From the NCBI RefSeq assembly GCF_963678635.1, contig NC_087071.1, forward strand, positions 20,987,194-21,051,193: DNA of 64,000 nucleotides, read 5' to 3'. Below are positions 45,801 to 58,099 of the stretch, in pieces (the stretch's first letter is position 1; the number at the start of each line of letters is the position of its first letter). Under the pieces are notes generated by a model. The model made no database searches and was not told where the DNA came from. It saw only the letters and a list, made by a program, of their open reading frames with translations. The position numbers and the translations under genes were made by a program. This DNA is from Symsagittifera roscoffensis (taxonomy: Eukaryota > Xenacoelomorpha > Acoela > Convolutidae).

Positions 45801-48800
45801 GACCGTAATTATTTTTGTTCGATTCAAATTTTAATTCTTGATGATTGGTATTTTATATAATTTATGGTTTTCATTCCAATTTTCCAAGAAAGGAAAAGAA
45901 TATTGATATTTGTGCTTAGGTGTTTTTTAAGACATAATTAGCTTTTTACTAGCTATAAACTTCTTACTAGCAAAGTTTGACAAAAATTTTATATACCATT
46001 TAAAACTTTTCGTTGACTTGAGCTGAAGTTACAGAAGGTATTTAACCTGTTCTCGTGAAGGCGTCTTTTCTCGAGACAAACGTCAACTTTAACTAGCAAT
46101 TCACGACGGAAACTTCCCAAATATCAGCCGAAAAGTATTGTTCTCCAGAAAGATAGCTAATTTTGCCAGTTTACAGTAAATATTGATTGATTTATATTGT
46201 TCGACTACTGTGTAAAGTTTAAAACATTCAAACAGTTTATTGCTTATAAACATTTGGAGATTATATCCGATTTTTGGAGATCCTATCTCCTAACTTTTTT
46301 GTGCTGCGTAAGAGGCTCACACTCTGGATACAGTTTGTCAGTCTTCGACTCGATAGTTTTGGCGTAGTTTTTGCCTGACCACATTTCAAATTGATCCACT
46401 TTTGGGTAAAAAACTTGGTCTTCATAATTTATAAATTTGGATTACATATTTGTAAAGTTATAGAGGATTTGAAGCTTTGACCAACTTGTGGCAACTAATG
46501 GGGAATAGACTATGTGCTATAAACCTGTAATTAGAGAATAAGTCCGTGTAAGAAGTCGTTCCAAATCAAGCTGAGGCAGGTTAATTAAAATTTACTGAGG
46601 AAGTTACGTCTCTTCGAACTTTGCATAGCGTTTGGTGGATTGATTTTCGAGAAAAACAAAAAAAAACTTGTTTCATTTTATTTTTTCTTATTCGTTTGAT
46701 TTTTGCTTTTGTTTCAAATACCGTTGCTTCTCTTTGTTTAAAGTAGGACAAAATACTGAAAAACTAATAGTGTTCAGGTCACCAAAAGTCAAGGTTCGAA
46801 GTTAATCTTGAAACAGAAAAAGTTTTGAATCCATAAACTTTATGTCGATATATATTTATTTCGATTCAGTGCGTTCATTGATTCTATTCCAATTGACTGT
46901 TAGCTGTATGCTAAAAAAACGTAAAGCTTCAGTTTGATTAGGCTTGAGTTGGATAAATGCTTTAAGGTTTTTTTGTTAAGTCTATTTTAAGAAATTATAA
47001 GAGCAGGCAAACTACGCTCCCAAATTATGGAAACTTCTATTTTAAATCAAACGGATAAATCGAATTTTTACCCACAAGCAAGTTAGTTCAGAAAATGGGC
47101 ATTCTGATGGGTATGGCAAACATGCTAATTTTTTTGAGTAGTTGTTAAAGCTACCAGCTGTTGGGCTAGGCAGTAAGTAGCGGTAATTGTTTTTTCATTC
47201 AAAATTCTTGAAAAATTGTCAGTTTGTTTTTCTTTCTTTGCTTTTTGTCGTATATTCCTTTGATTCAGCTTCCGTTTTTTTCTCAAATGCTGTTTATTTT
47301 ACCTGATTCGGTTTTGGACCTTTGACAAATCTATAGGTTGCAAAAATTACTATGAAGGCTGATCTGACTTTGAAGGTTATCTTTTATCTGTAGTTTTTTT
47401 CATTCTTCGATTAAACGGCTCAAGCCTATGTAATATAAATTGAATCGAAATTTTTTGAGGAGGTTGTAGTTTTAAAGGGTTTTATGAATAGTTGGGGTAT
47501 ATTTTTTGAGGTGCAGATTTGAGAGTTGTTTTTATGTTCTATCGCTTAGGGTGTCACTGCGGATGGGTTGAACAAAAATTCTAAAACTTGGAGCTGAAAA
47601 TTTTTTTTTGTTTACACGGGTTTTGCTTACTTCTATTTTGTTTACACGGGTCAAAATAACTTGCGCATGGGTTACCTCTCTGCAAATGACTCCTAAAAAT
47701 TTAAAAGTTGTTTATCAACATCATCTAATACAAACAACAAGGTTTTCGTCGTTAGAGTTGTATCATTTTTTTCAACTTAGTTCTTTGAAGAAAAATTTGA
47801 CCTTCAGCGCTTTTTTCTATTCACTATCCAGTCAATATCTTAAGACCTTCAAGCTTATGGTTCAAAATTGAAAGTTTTCTGTGTCTCGGTAGTTCACAGC
47901 AATTACAGTTTATTCTCACGTACTACCACTGCCATGGCAAATTATCGAATACTTGGGACGATTTCACAAGGATCATCTTATCAAATGCCTAATATCCTGT
48001 TTTCTATTAGTTGCCCAGAAAATTTGAGACCACAGTCTTCTCTGCAGAAAAGTATCAATCAGAAAATGGGTAGTAAATCTTTACTTTAAAAAACTCGGAA
48101 AAATTTTGAAATGGTGCCTGCTATATGTGGAAAAAAATAGAGATGAATGGACATAATGCAGCAAAATCAGACCAACTTTATCTCTCTTCTGACTTTTTAT
48201 GGATCGATGAACGTAATTTATACTCTTATATGGATCATATTTTTTTTCTGGAAAACTTTTGAATGTTCAACTTTCTACCCAAGTGCTTTCATACACTTTG
48301 ATGTTCTCTCGAATGCCTTTAAATTTAAATCCATAATTTGAAAACTTTTTTTGAAATTTGTTCATGCAATCATTTTAGTTCATGGCAGTTCATAGTTGTT
48401 TTTTTTCCACTGTATGGACTTCGATCGTGTTTGAAGGTTTTATTCCGGGAGAGGGGGAGGTACGTTATTCGATCTCCGAATCTAAACGGCGGAAATTGTT
48501 TCCAGAAATTAACAATCATAACTCAACCTCCAACGTTTTAAAACATAATTATTAGAACCTATTTAAAACCTTTTTCGGTTTGTGCTTTTTTTTTCTTAAA
48601 AGTATTTTGAAGTTTCATTGAACAAATTATGGTTTTTCTTGGTTTGTACTTGTTTTAATATATGAGATCGTAGAAGTATTTCAATTTTAAATTTAATCTT
48701 TGGCGGTTAGACTTTTGTTAATTATTTGTTAATTAGGTGTGGAAGAACAAGGTCAAACTTTCGTTTGTCTGCATATGCTTTCGTGGCTGAAATGCCGCGT

Positions 48801-49949
48801 TTGAGACCTTCGTGAGGCCAGATTTTTTTTATCGTAGATGCAATTTGTAATTTATAGCTTGAATAGCCCTGATTTTGTCTTAGTTTGTGTCGCTTCAAGG
48901 ATAAAAACTGTTGATTAAAAAAATCAGGCAGTCTCTATTGTAAAAATTCAAAACTTGCTCATAATTTTTTTGACAACAATTTCTTGTGGTATAATTTTTT
49001 CTTTTTCCTTTCATTGAGCGTCTCTGCAATGTCAGCTTAGTAGTCAACTGTTTAAACTAGAATTTACTTTACGCTCTTTGCTGTGTTGCTTGAGTGTTTT
49101 TTTCTTGGTGGTTTCACCTGTGTGACAAAAATGGTTAGTTTTTTCTGTTGGAAGAAAGACAAACTCCAATATCGATCATCAGATATGATATGATCAGAAA
49201 AACGGTAATAATTTTGTATGGTCGGAAATGGCTTTTGATTCTGATTTCCCTGAGGCAAATAGAAAAAGTGTATAATGGCTACTCAATTAATTTTTTTATA
49301 AAAAGTGAACTCAAAAGGTGGTTGCAAATATCAAAGAGTTTTCACCTAAAAAACGTGTCTGTCGAAAATCAATTTAAAAAAGAAATTCAATATAGTTTAT
49401 AGGTTTTTCTTTTTTGATTGAAGTTTCCTGCTGGAGCAAAATTGACAATCCGAAATACAGTATCAAACCGGAGAGCAAATTTTGATGCGGTAGGATGTTT
49501 AGTTCTCTCCGTTTTTAAACAGATCTCATCATAGTATACTTCTACTAACTGACCATCCTTTGTTATTTGATTAGCAAGTGATTCAAAGCTTCGCTTCGCT
49601 CTTGTGCGTCAAGATTTGATTCTACTGTAAATTGATAGCTAAAAACTTTTTCCTAAGTAAATTGCCCATGAGGTGTTTTCAAAAAATACTGTCATTTGTG
49701 TGAATGGATTTTGAACATGTTTTCTATAAAATTAAAAAAATTACTGGATTTTTCATTTCATCACAAAAGAAGCTTTGCTTTTGGAATAGTTCTTAATTTA
49801 TTTTTTTTTAAACTAAATTGCATGAATTTTGAAGTTTAAAGTTTTGTAGTTGCCACTGTTGATAACTTGTGTTTTTGTGTTCCTTTGAAAAAACAAAAAA
49901 CACATATTTTTTTTCGTCTGTCTGCAGTTTAGTTTTTATCTTTTTTCTT
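42861..49949. other. AT-rich DNA without supported genes
   Basis: No coding region, RNA gene or element could be supported on either strand. Open frames of 60-90 codons have Phe/Lys/Leu-rich low-complexity products and no recognisable motif. The one internal structure seen is the degenerate tandem repeat at 44310-44900. Confidence 0.4.
44310..44900 (+). repeat. Degenerate tandem repeat, about three copies
   Basis: Three blocks beginning near 44310, 44485 and 44808 share GAACCCGATAA or its variants, a GCT-CTAATGG-TT-TGTTCT stretch, a GGGAGAGCC/GGCGAGCC stretch and a TTAATTATTC/TTAAC end. Similarity is loose. Confidence 0.35.
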
Positions 49950-50251
49950 CATTTATGTATATATGTCTCGATGTATGTATGAGGATATTTTTGTCTGGGT
50001 ATACAAATATACGTATGTATGTAAGTACGTATGTATGCATGTATCTAAGTATTCAACTAAGTTTGGTGTGTATGCATGGATGTATGTATGTATCTACGTT
50101 AATTTGAATATAGAAAGTCTACAGGCCTGTATTTATAAATGTATGTATGATTAAGGTAACATTTGTGTGTATATATATGTATGTATGAATGTATGTATGT
50201 ATGTATGAATGTATGTATGTATATATGTATGTATGTTTGTATGTATGTATG

Positions 50252-50282
<31 letters not shown>

Positions 50283-51130
50283 GTATGTATGTATGTATGT
50301 ATGTATGTATGTATGTATGTATGTATGTATGTATGTATGTATGTATGTATGTATGTATGTATGTATGTATGTATGTATGTATGTATTTATGTATGTATGT
50401 ATGTATGTATGCATGTATGTATGTATGTATGTATGTATGTATGTATGTATGTATGTGTTTATGTATGTATGTATGCATGAATGTATCTATGTATAATTGC
50501 ATGTGTATATATAATATACATATATTTGTTTATAAAGAAAGCATGTTTGTAAGAATGTATGTATGTTTGTATGTATGCATGTATGTAAGTATTCATAAAA
50601 GTTTGGCGTGTATGTGTAGCTGTATGTATGTATCTATGTATATTTGTATGTAGTAAGTTGTATATATGAATAAAATGTACGTATGTATGTATGTATGTAT
50701 TTATTGAGACTTTGTGTGTATGTGTGTTTGTATTTATGCATGTACGTTTATTTTTATTCAGTAAGTCTGTATGTCTGTAATTATAAATTTATGTATGTAT
50801 GTATGTATGTATGTATGTATGTATGTATGTATGTATGTATGTATGTATGTATGTATGTATGTATGTATGTATGTATGTATATATGTATGTGTTTATGTAA
50901 ATTTTGTGTGTATGTGTGTTTGTATGTATGCATGTATGTATGCATGCAAAATTGTATTTATGTATTTATGATTTATTTCTATGTTTGTTTTAAACGTAAT
51001 TCTTTTTGATTGTATTAATGTTTTGTGTGTATGTATGTATGTATGAATGATTGATTGTTTGTATGTATATATGTAGGTATGTTTATATGTATGTATGTAT
51101 GGTTGTATGTATGTTTTTGTATGTCCTTAC
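49950..51130 (+). repeat. GTAT-rich tract, interrupted
   Basis: Pure (GTAT)n runs at about 50225-50455 and 50790-50885, separated by degenerate stretches. A block GTAAGTATTCA-TAA-GTTTGG-GTGTATG occurs near 50040 and again near 50586, so the tract itself contains a ~540-bp duplication. Confidence 0.9.
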
Positions 51131-51569
51131 GTATGTGAAAAAAATCAGAACATTTCTGGAACATTCTAGAATCTTTAGCTTGAAACTATATACCTCAAAC
51201 AATTTTTTTCTTTTCATTCTTCATTTCAATTTTGCATTTCACACAAACCTTTCTTGGTTTTGATATTCGCGAACTTACAGGTATATCAAACAAGTTGGAC
51301 AAATTTTAAAAAACAATTAGCTAATTGATTGTGTTCAACTTTATCATTAACGTTTTAATTAATTTCTATCAGCATTTATTATTTTTTTCTGTTTTAGTCC
51401 TGCAGCCTGTGTCCCTAAAATTATACAAAAAGGCAATGATTGGAAGTTCATCTTTCCAAAATCCACAAAATTGTGTCGAGGAAAGCATCCAACTACAGCT
51501 GCGGGAACTGTTGAAAACAATTCATGAGAAGTGATACTGTTCTTAGGCATCTCGGAGAAACTCATAATT
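51131..51569. other. Spacer before the polymerase relic
   Basis: A 69-codon open frame (51325-51534) with Gln/Glu/Leu-rich C-terminal half, not recognised. It could be an eroded N-terminal part of the polymerase protein. Confidence 0.3.
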
Positions 51570-51735
51570 TGAAAAAAAAAGTGTGTTTGTTGTAAAATCC
51601 TTTTGGAAACATTAGCGAACTTCAGGACCATGTCTCAGAACACCATGACATACGCAAACTTAGTTCTGTTCCTCGTTCAACAGAGCTAAAGTTTACAACC
51701 GTACACCATGCTGACAAGAACTTCTTCCACTAGTA
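51570..51735 (+). pseudogene. Eroded zinc-finger-like N-terminus of PolB protein
   Basis: CVCC followed, after a one-base frame change, by NPFGNISELQDHVSEHHD, with C-x2-C and H-x-H spacing like a C2H2 finger. A double stop then precedes the polymerase frame at 51740. The assignment rests on position and spacing only. Confidence 0.4.
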
Positions 51736-51739
51736 AAGA

Positions 51740-54097
51740 TTGAAATTTCAGGATCAATTGGATAAACTCTCCTTAATGGACGAATACAAGGTCGACGTTC
51801 AATGTTTCAGTAAAAAGAAGCTTTCAGAACTTGGACCAATCAACTTCCAGTTTTCGGCATTCGCTGATCTTATTGGGCCAATAGTAGAAATTAAAGTTTC
51901 TTGCCATGCAAGCAGCAATGCCAAAGCTATCATCACAGAGTTAGATGACAGTGACTTCTACTCACTAGCTGACCAAATGGTTAGCACGCTTCAAGTTTTC
52001 AGCAGCAGCGGAAGTGGGTTTATTGGAAGCTCGCTGGAACATCTGGATATTGATATCAACCTGTACAAGCCGATCTGAGGAAGCAGTTACCTAGCATCAC
52101 CTGTTATGTTTAAACACAACAATATTCTTTTAAACATCAAAAATACAGATCAACTATGCTTTGTTTACTCAATTTTGGCTGGTTGCAACCCATAGATCAT
52201 CATTAATCAACAGAAGCCTTCAGTTTATCAAAAACTGCTGGGTCAGCTTGAATTCATAGAATACAATTTCTCAATGACAAAACCTAAGGTTTCCCATTTT
52301 GAGAAGACCGACAAATTATCCATAAATGTTTTTGGTTGAGAAAATAATCAAACAACAAGTTTATTTGAAAAAAAGTTCGTTTGAACAATCAATTTTGTTT
52401 CTTTTTTCCGAGGGAGTAATTTTCTTTTATTGTCTTATTTCAAACTTTAATGCTTTTATGACAAGACAGTTTAAAAAATGCACCAACCGAAGTTTGTTTT
52501 GCATGCGTTGCCTTCATGGCTTTAGTTCAGAAAATTTTCTCTTCGATCTTTCGACACTGTTGATAAACATGATGCGGCTTCAATTAAAATGCCTCCTAAC
52601 GGAAGTAAAATCCAATTCCAAAATTGGCATAAACTAAGTATGAACCCATATGTCAGCTACGCCGATACAGAAGCGATTTGCATAAAGCATTCTGGTTGTG
52701 AGCCTAACCCTGTAAAAAAAAGCGACGACAACGGTTGAAAAGCAAAATCCTTGCTTTTTTTGGTTCTCTACTTGTTGATAGAACAAGTGGAAAATCCGCA
52801 TATGAGTCTTCCCGCGGTCCGAACTGTATTGAAAATTTTTTCGAATGGATACGCAGAAAAGCAACTGAAACGTTTAGTGCGACGCAAAAGTCTAGAAAAC
52901 TAGTATTTTCAAATGGAAAACGTAAGCAATTATGTCTAGATTCAAAAAATTGCGTCATCTGTCTAGAACTCCTAGCTGAAGACGAAGTAGTTCATCATGT
53001 TCATACAACCGGTTACATCTTCGGATTATCGCATAATTCATGCAATTTGAAAGTGCGTACTCAATCATTTACTGCTATTTTATTTAACAATTTGAGTCAT
53101 TATGATTCTCATCACTGAATCAAGAACCTCAACTTGAAATAAAGTTAGAAGTTGACAGTTGCGCCCTGTACGGATGAGAACTATTTATCATTCAGCTGAC
53201 ATGTGCCGAGGGGTGAGTACATGACAAGTTAAGAAAAAAAATATGAAGAGATGAGGTTTCTTGATAGCTTTAGGTTCCTTCCGGAAAGTTTTGATAGTCT
53301 TTCTAGATCATTAACTGATAGTGATCTCAGTATTCTGAGGAAATTTTTTCCAGATAAAACCAAAAATTTTTAACTGAAACAAAAGGAATTTACCCATATT
53401 CTTATATTGATTCAATTGAAAATTTCAACGAAGAGAAACTGCCTAGTTTTGGACCCAATTGGACTAACACGCTTTCTCGAAAAATTAAAATCAGTAAAGA
53501 ATAGGTTCAGACGGCAAACAAAATTTGGGATGTGTTTGAATGTGAAAACATCGGCGACTATCACGACCTATATTTAAAATGTGATGCAATACTCCTGGCC
53601 TATGTGTTTAAAAAACTCCGCACTTTGCTCAAGGACACATTTGAACTTGACCAAACACACTACTACAGCGCTCCTAACATATCGTGGGATGCAATGCTTA
53701 AAACTACGAAAGCAGAGCTTGACTTGCTTACCGATATCGTTATGCTTCTGTTTTGCGAAAAAGCAATTCGCGGAGGTTTTAACGGTATTGGTGAGAAACG
53801 ATACATGAATGCAATCAACCCCTATTTAGCCGACTACGATTCAACAAAAACCTCCAATTGTTTCTGGATGTCGTGAATCTGTACGGAGAACTCAATTGAA
53901 ATTGAGTTCTTATATTTGTATCAACGAAAGCTAAACCCAAAAACAGAGCTTACAAAAAACAATTGGAGACACTTTTTGAAAAAGAAAATTTTGTTTGTCA
54001 CTATTCAAGCTGAAGTTCTCGATTCAGCAAGGACTGAAAGTCCCAACGATCAGAAAAAAATTTCAACTTGATCAGTCAAAATTGATGGAGGTAAATT
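51740..54097 (+). pseudogene. Protein-primed type B DNA polymerase relic, first part and first duplicate
   Basis: Collinear fragments of a Polinton/Maverick/adintovirus-type polymerase. 51740-52078 is an N-terminal region with ISFQF-like strand segments and SGSGFIGSSLEHLDIDINLY. Then, past a TGA (52076-52078) and other stops, LLNIKNTDQLCFVYSILAG and the conserved SINVFG follow. At 52625-53118 comes a Cys/His cluster (CVICLELLAEDEVVHH, HNSCNLK) like the endonuclease-VII-type zinc module of these enzymes. 53532-53876 holds GDYHDLYLKCDAILLAYVF and GGFNGIGEKRYM, the third exonuclease region. Motif A beyond this is frameshifted and partly deleted. From 52076 on, the sequence is duplicated in 54098-56290. 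Clearly non-functional. Confidence 0.85.
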
Positions 54098-56290
54098 AGA
54101 GGAAGCAGTTACCTCGCAGCACCTTTTATGGTTAAACACAATAATTTTCTTTTAAATATCAAAAATACAAATCAACTATGCTTTGTTTACTCAATATTGG
54201 TGGCTTTCAACCCAAACATCATCAATAATCAACAGAAGCCTTCAGTTTATCAAAAACTGCTGGGTCAGCTTGAATTCGAAGACTTCGATTTCCCAGTGGC
54301 AATACATAATGTTCCCCGTTTCGAGAAGATCAACGAACTATCCATAAATCTTTTTGGTTGAGAAAATAATCAAATAACGCCACATTATTTGTCAAAAAGT
54401 TCGTTTGAAACAATCAATTAGCTTCTTTTTTTCCGATGGAGTAATTTTCTATTACTGTCTTATTGCAAACTTTAATGCTTTTATGACAAGACAGTTTGAA
54501 AAATGCATCAACTGAAATTTTTTTTGCATGCGTTGCCTTCGTGGCTTAAGTTCAGAAAAATTTCTCTTCGTTCATTCGAAACTATGTGGTGAACATGATG
54601 CGGTTTCAATTAAAATGCTTCCAAATTGAAGTGAATTCCGAATACAAAATTGGCATAAACTAAGTATGAACCCTTATGTCAGCTACGCCGATACAGAAGC
54701 GATTTGCACAAAGCCTTCTGTTGTGAGCCTAACCCTGAGAAAAAAGCGACGACAACGGTTGAAAAGCAAAATCCTTGCTCTTTCGATTCTCTACTTGTTG
54801 ATAGAACAACTGGAAAGTCCGCATATGAGTCTTCTTGCGGTCCGAACTGTATTGATATTTTTTTTCGATTATATACGCACAAAAGCAACTGAAATGTTTA
54901 GTGCGAAGCAAAAGTTTAGAAAACTAGTCATTTCAAATGGAAAACGAAAGCAATTACTTCTAGATTCAAAAAATTGCGTAATTTTTCACGAACTGCTAGC
55001 TGAAGACGAAGTAGTTCATCATGAACATAACATACAACCGGGTACACCCTCGGAGTAGCGCATAAATCATGCAATTTGAAAGTGCGTACTCAATCATTTA
55101 CTCCTGTTTTATTTCACAATTTGAGTTGTTACGATTCTCATCACTGAATCAAGAACCTCAACTTGAAAGAAAAAGAGAAGTTGACAGTTGTGCCTTGTAA
55201 GGCTGAGAACTATTTATCCTTCAGCTTACATGTGCCGGTGGTTGAGTATATGACAAAAGAAGAAGTTATTAAAAACGAAATATGAAGAGATGAGATTACT
55301 TGATAGCTTTAGGTTCCTTCCGGAAAGTTTGCATATTCTTTCTAGATCATTAACTGATGCTGACTTCAGTATTCTGAGGAAACCTTTTCCAGATAAAACC
55401 AAAAATTTATAACTGGAACAAAAAGGAATTTACCCATATTCTTATTTTGATTCAATTGAAAAATTCAAGGAAGAGAAACTGCCCTGTTTTGGACCCAATT
55501 GGACTAACACGCTTCCTGGAAAAATGTATGACAGCAAAGAAGATGACCAGTGGGCAAACAAATTTTGGGATCCGTTCGAATGTGGAAACATCGGAGACTA
55601 TCATGACCTATATTTAAAATGTGATACAATACTCCTAGCCTATGTGTTTGAAAAATTCCGCACTTTGTTCAAGGACACATTTGAACTTGACCCAACAAAC
55701 ACCTACAGCGCTCCTAACTTATCGTGGGATGCAATGCTTAAAACTACAAAAGCAGAGCTTGACTTGCTTACCGATATCGATATGCTTCTGTTCTGCGAAA
55801 AAGCAATTCGCGGAGGTTTTAACGGTATTGGTGAAAAATGATACATGAAGGCAAATAACCCATATTTAGCCTATTACGATTCAACAAAACCTTTCATTCC
55901 TGGCTTATTTCTGGATGTCGTGGATCTTTACGGAGGTTCAATGACCACGAAAACGCCTACCGGTAATTTTAAATGGGTTGAAAATCACTTGAAGAGATTC
56001 TGGAGACATCTGATGAGAGCAAGGAGGGTTATTTTGTCATGATTGATTTGCACTATCCCCTAAACCTGCTTGATCCTCATAATGTTTCCCCTGGCCTCAG
56101 AAAAAATGTCAATTGAAAATGAGTTCCTATCTTTGTATCAACAAAAGCTAAACCCAAAAACAGAGCACACAAAAAACAAATGGAGACACTTTTGACAAAA
56201 AAATTATGTTTCTCACTATTCAAAGCTGAAGTTCTTGGTTCAGCAAGGACTGAAAGTCACAACGATCAGAAAAAAAATTCAATTTGACTA
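54098..56290 (+). pseudogene. PolB relic, second duplicate (exonuclease and motif A)
   Basis: It begins GAGGAAGCAGTTACC, the same as the sequence at 52077, and runs collinear with the first copy at an offset of about 2022 bases. Frames kept: 54128-54361 (LLNIKNTNQLCFVYSI, ending SINLFG), 54666-55058 (zinc-module region; its second Cys is replaced and the H-H-E-H part altered), 55524-55841 (GDYHDLYLKCDTILL, ending GGFNGIGEK, TGA) and 55845-56042 (NNPYLAYYDSTKP, then FLDVVDLYGGSM, which is polymerase motif A with its Asp). Motif A is better preserved here than in copy 1. Stops and frameshifts remain between all blocks. Confidence 0.85.
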
Positions 56291-56834
56291 GTCGAAGTTC
56301 ATGGCGGTATACATAGACCTTGCGTCACAGACCTCAAAACTCTGATTTTGATAAGAAGTTTTCAAATTTTTAAACATTTCTTGCTTTGGTAAAACAATGG
56401 AAAACTTGAGAAGAAAGAAGAAATTGGATAAAGTTAAAGATAAAGAGCATGCCTTGATCTATTGCAATAATTTTAACTTCAAAAGTTTCAAAGTTTTCAA
56501 AGAAAAATTAGTAGCTGTCACCTTAATCAAGAAGTCAATTAAATGGAACAAACCAAATTACTTTGGGGCAGCTATATTAGATGAGGGAGTGAACAAAACA
56601 GTGAAGACCACTCGTCATCATGAACGTTTCAAATCAGTGCTGTTTGATAAAAGAAAGACTATTCGAGCTGCTATGAAAACAATAAAAAGTGAAAACCACG
56701 TCCTTTCCGTTGAAAAAGTCAACAAAATTGCATTGTCACCTTTTGACAACAAAAAGTATTACGCGGAAGATGGCATACATTCATTAGCATATGTACATTA
56801 CAAAAATGCTCTGAAAAACATCTTTCCAAAGTAG
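56291..56834 (+). pseudogene. PolB relic, motif B and C-terminal end, palm motif C missing
   Basis: The open part 56397-56834 (145 codons) starts in FGKTMENL, motif B of protein-primed PolB, and continues FNFKSFKVFKEKLVAV and YFGAAILD. It then passes directly, in frame, to FKSVLFDKRKTIRAAMKTIK, KVNKIALSPFDNKKYY and EDGIHSLAYVHYKN, which belong near the C-terminus. The segment that should carry the catalytic Asp-Thr-Asp box is absent, so an in-frame internal deletion is inferred near 56590. The polymerase would replicate a protein-primed linear mobile element or virus; this copy cannot. Confidence 0.8.
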
Positions 56835-57580
56835 CATGAGTCAATTAATGATTTGCGGTTCGAAGACACATCTGCGTGTAGCTGTGATGACTCCAGCCGG
56901 TCGGAAGCATCTTCAAGTTACAACAAAAAATATGTCAATTTCGTTGCTCCTGATCCAGGATTGTGGCTGACAGCGTAAAAACCTAGTCAGGAGAAATATT
57001 ATTTGAACAATCCATATATACACAGTGATGCAAAAGAAGACAACGCCGAGCCACTTACAAACGTTTCAAGTCAAAATGAGCAACAAAACTTTTCCGGATT
57101 CACAATGTAAGCTCGCTTAGAAGCCGCGGAATTTCTTCGTCATCGAACTTCAAGCTCATTTTGGAGCTGTTGAAAAGCAAAGAGAACCCGTCACTTTCAA
57201 TAGAATAAACTTGAAATTCAATTGTGTGAAAAACTTGCATTTCCTTGTTAAAAAGTTACTTTGAATGGTTTCTTATAAAATTATAAAATTGTTTTAATTT
57301 ACTTTTTTTTCCTTTTGTTTTTCTTGGTGAGTCGGAAAAAATTAGCATTCTCACCAGTTTGAATTTTTCGAGATGATTTTTTCTGTAAAATCACAGCTGA
57401 ATTTTTTCGATCAACTTTTTTTTGGGTGTGGGTGGAGGATACTAACAAATCATGACGTCCAACCTTCTGATTTCCGGCTTCATTTTAGTCCGATGAGCAA
57501 CTACGAACATGTTTGAACATGAGCAATTTTCCGCGCGCCGAGAAGATGATTTTCTCAAAATGACAAAATTTCAGTTTTGC
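56835..57580. other. Downstream flank of PolB relic
   Basis: Short collinear coding-like fragments (APDPGLWLTA; KYYLNNPYIHSDAKED) interrupted by stops to about 57130 could be a further eroded gene of the same element. The rest is AT-rich with nothing recognised. Confidence 0.3.
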
Positions 57581-58095
57581 TCACGTAACTGTAATCATTT
57601 CCTTATCATAATTTTCATTTCTAAACCTAGAGAACTTTTAGGACTGTAAAATTGTTACTATGATTTTCTGATTATATCAAAACTGAGTGGCGATGAGTTC
57701 AATATTATGTTGCGGCCCTGTTAAAATGAGATTTTATCTGACAATTAGGAGTTTCAGACTTCTTGAGTCCTGTAAATTTTTAAAATAGAAATCATGTTAG
57801 AAAAAAATCTGGAAACCGAAGTTACTCACTATCTCTTCATCATTTCACCTAGTCAAAGAACTATCGGAGATTGGTAAAACTAGGAAAAAAATATAACGTC
57901 AACAGAAATTTAAAAACGAATCAGATGATGGGGAAACGAGCCAACCAGATTGAGGAAAGAAACAACTGCATAGCATAATCCGGCGTTGAAGAAACAAAAA
58001 AGTACTGCCATGGTGTTCGGCTAGGGATATACCAAATACTTAGACAAAACTGAGCTTTCGTTTTCCTGACTTAAAAATAAAAAGATTTCGAAATT
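57580..58095 (+). repeat. RT-element 3' UTR-like direct repeat, left copy
   Basis: CACGTAACTGTAATCAT to CTGAGCTTTCGTTTTCCTGAC, about 510 bp, matched in order by 59168-59690 (landmarks GATTATATCA-AACTGAGTGGCG, CCGAAGTTACT, AAAACTAGGAAAA, CTGCATA, GGCTAGGG). The start also matches the 3' end of the RT relic near 42065, so this is the tail of a copy whose coding part is gone. Confidence 0.7.
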
Positions 58096-58099
58096 ACCT

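Noticed and set aside
50119-50502. Possible tandem-repeat gene or CRISPR-like array at the GTAT tract
   Set aside because: There are no spacers of constant length between conserved repeats, and the genome is eukaryotic. It is a plain microsatellite.
52634-52958. Minus-strand frames over the polymerase relic (also 54679-54911)
   Set aside because: Both are antisense shadows of the duplicated polymerase segment and keep no shared start or motif.
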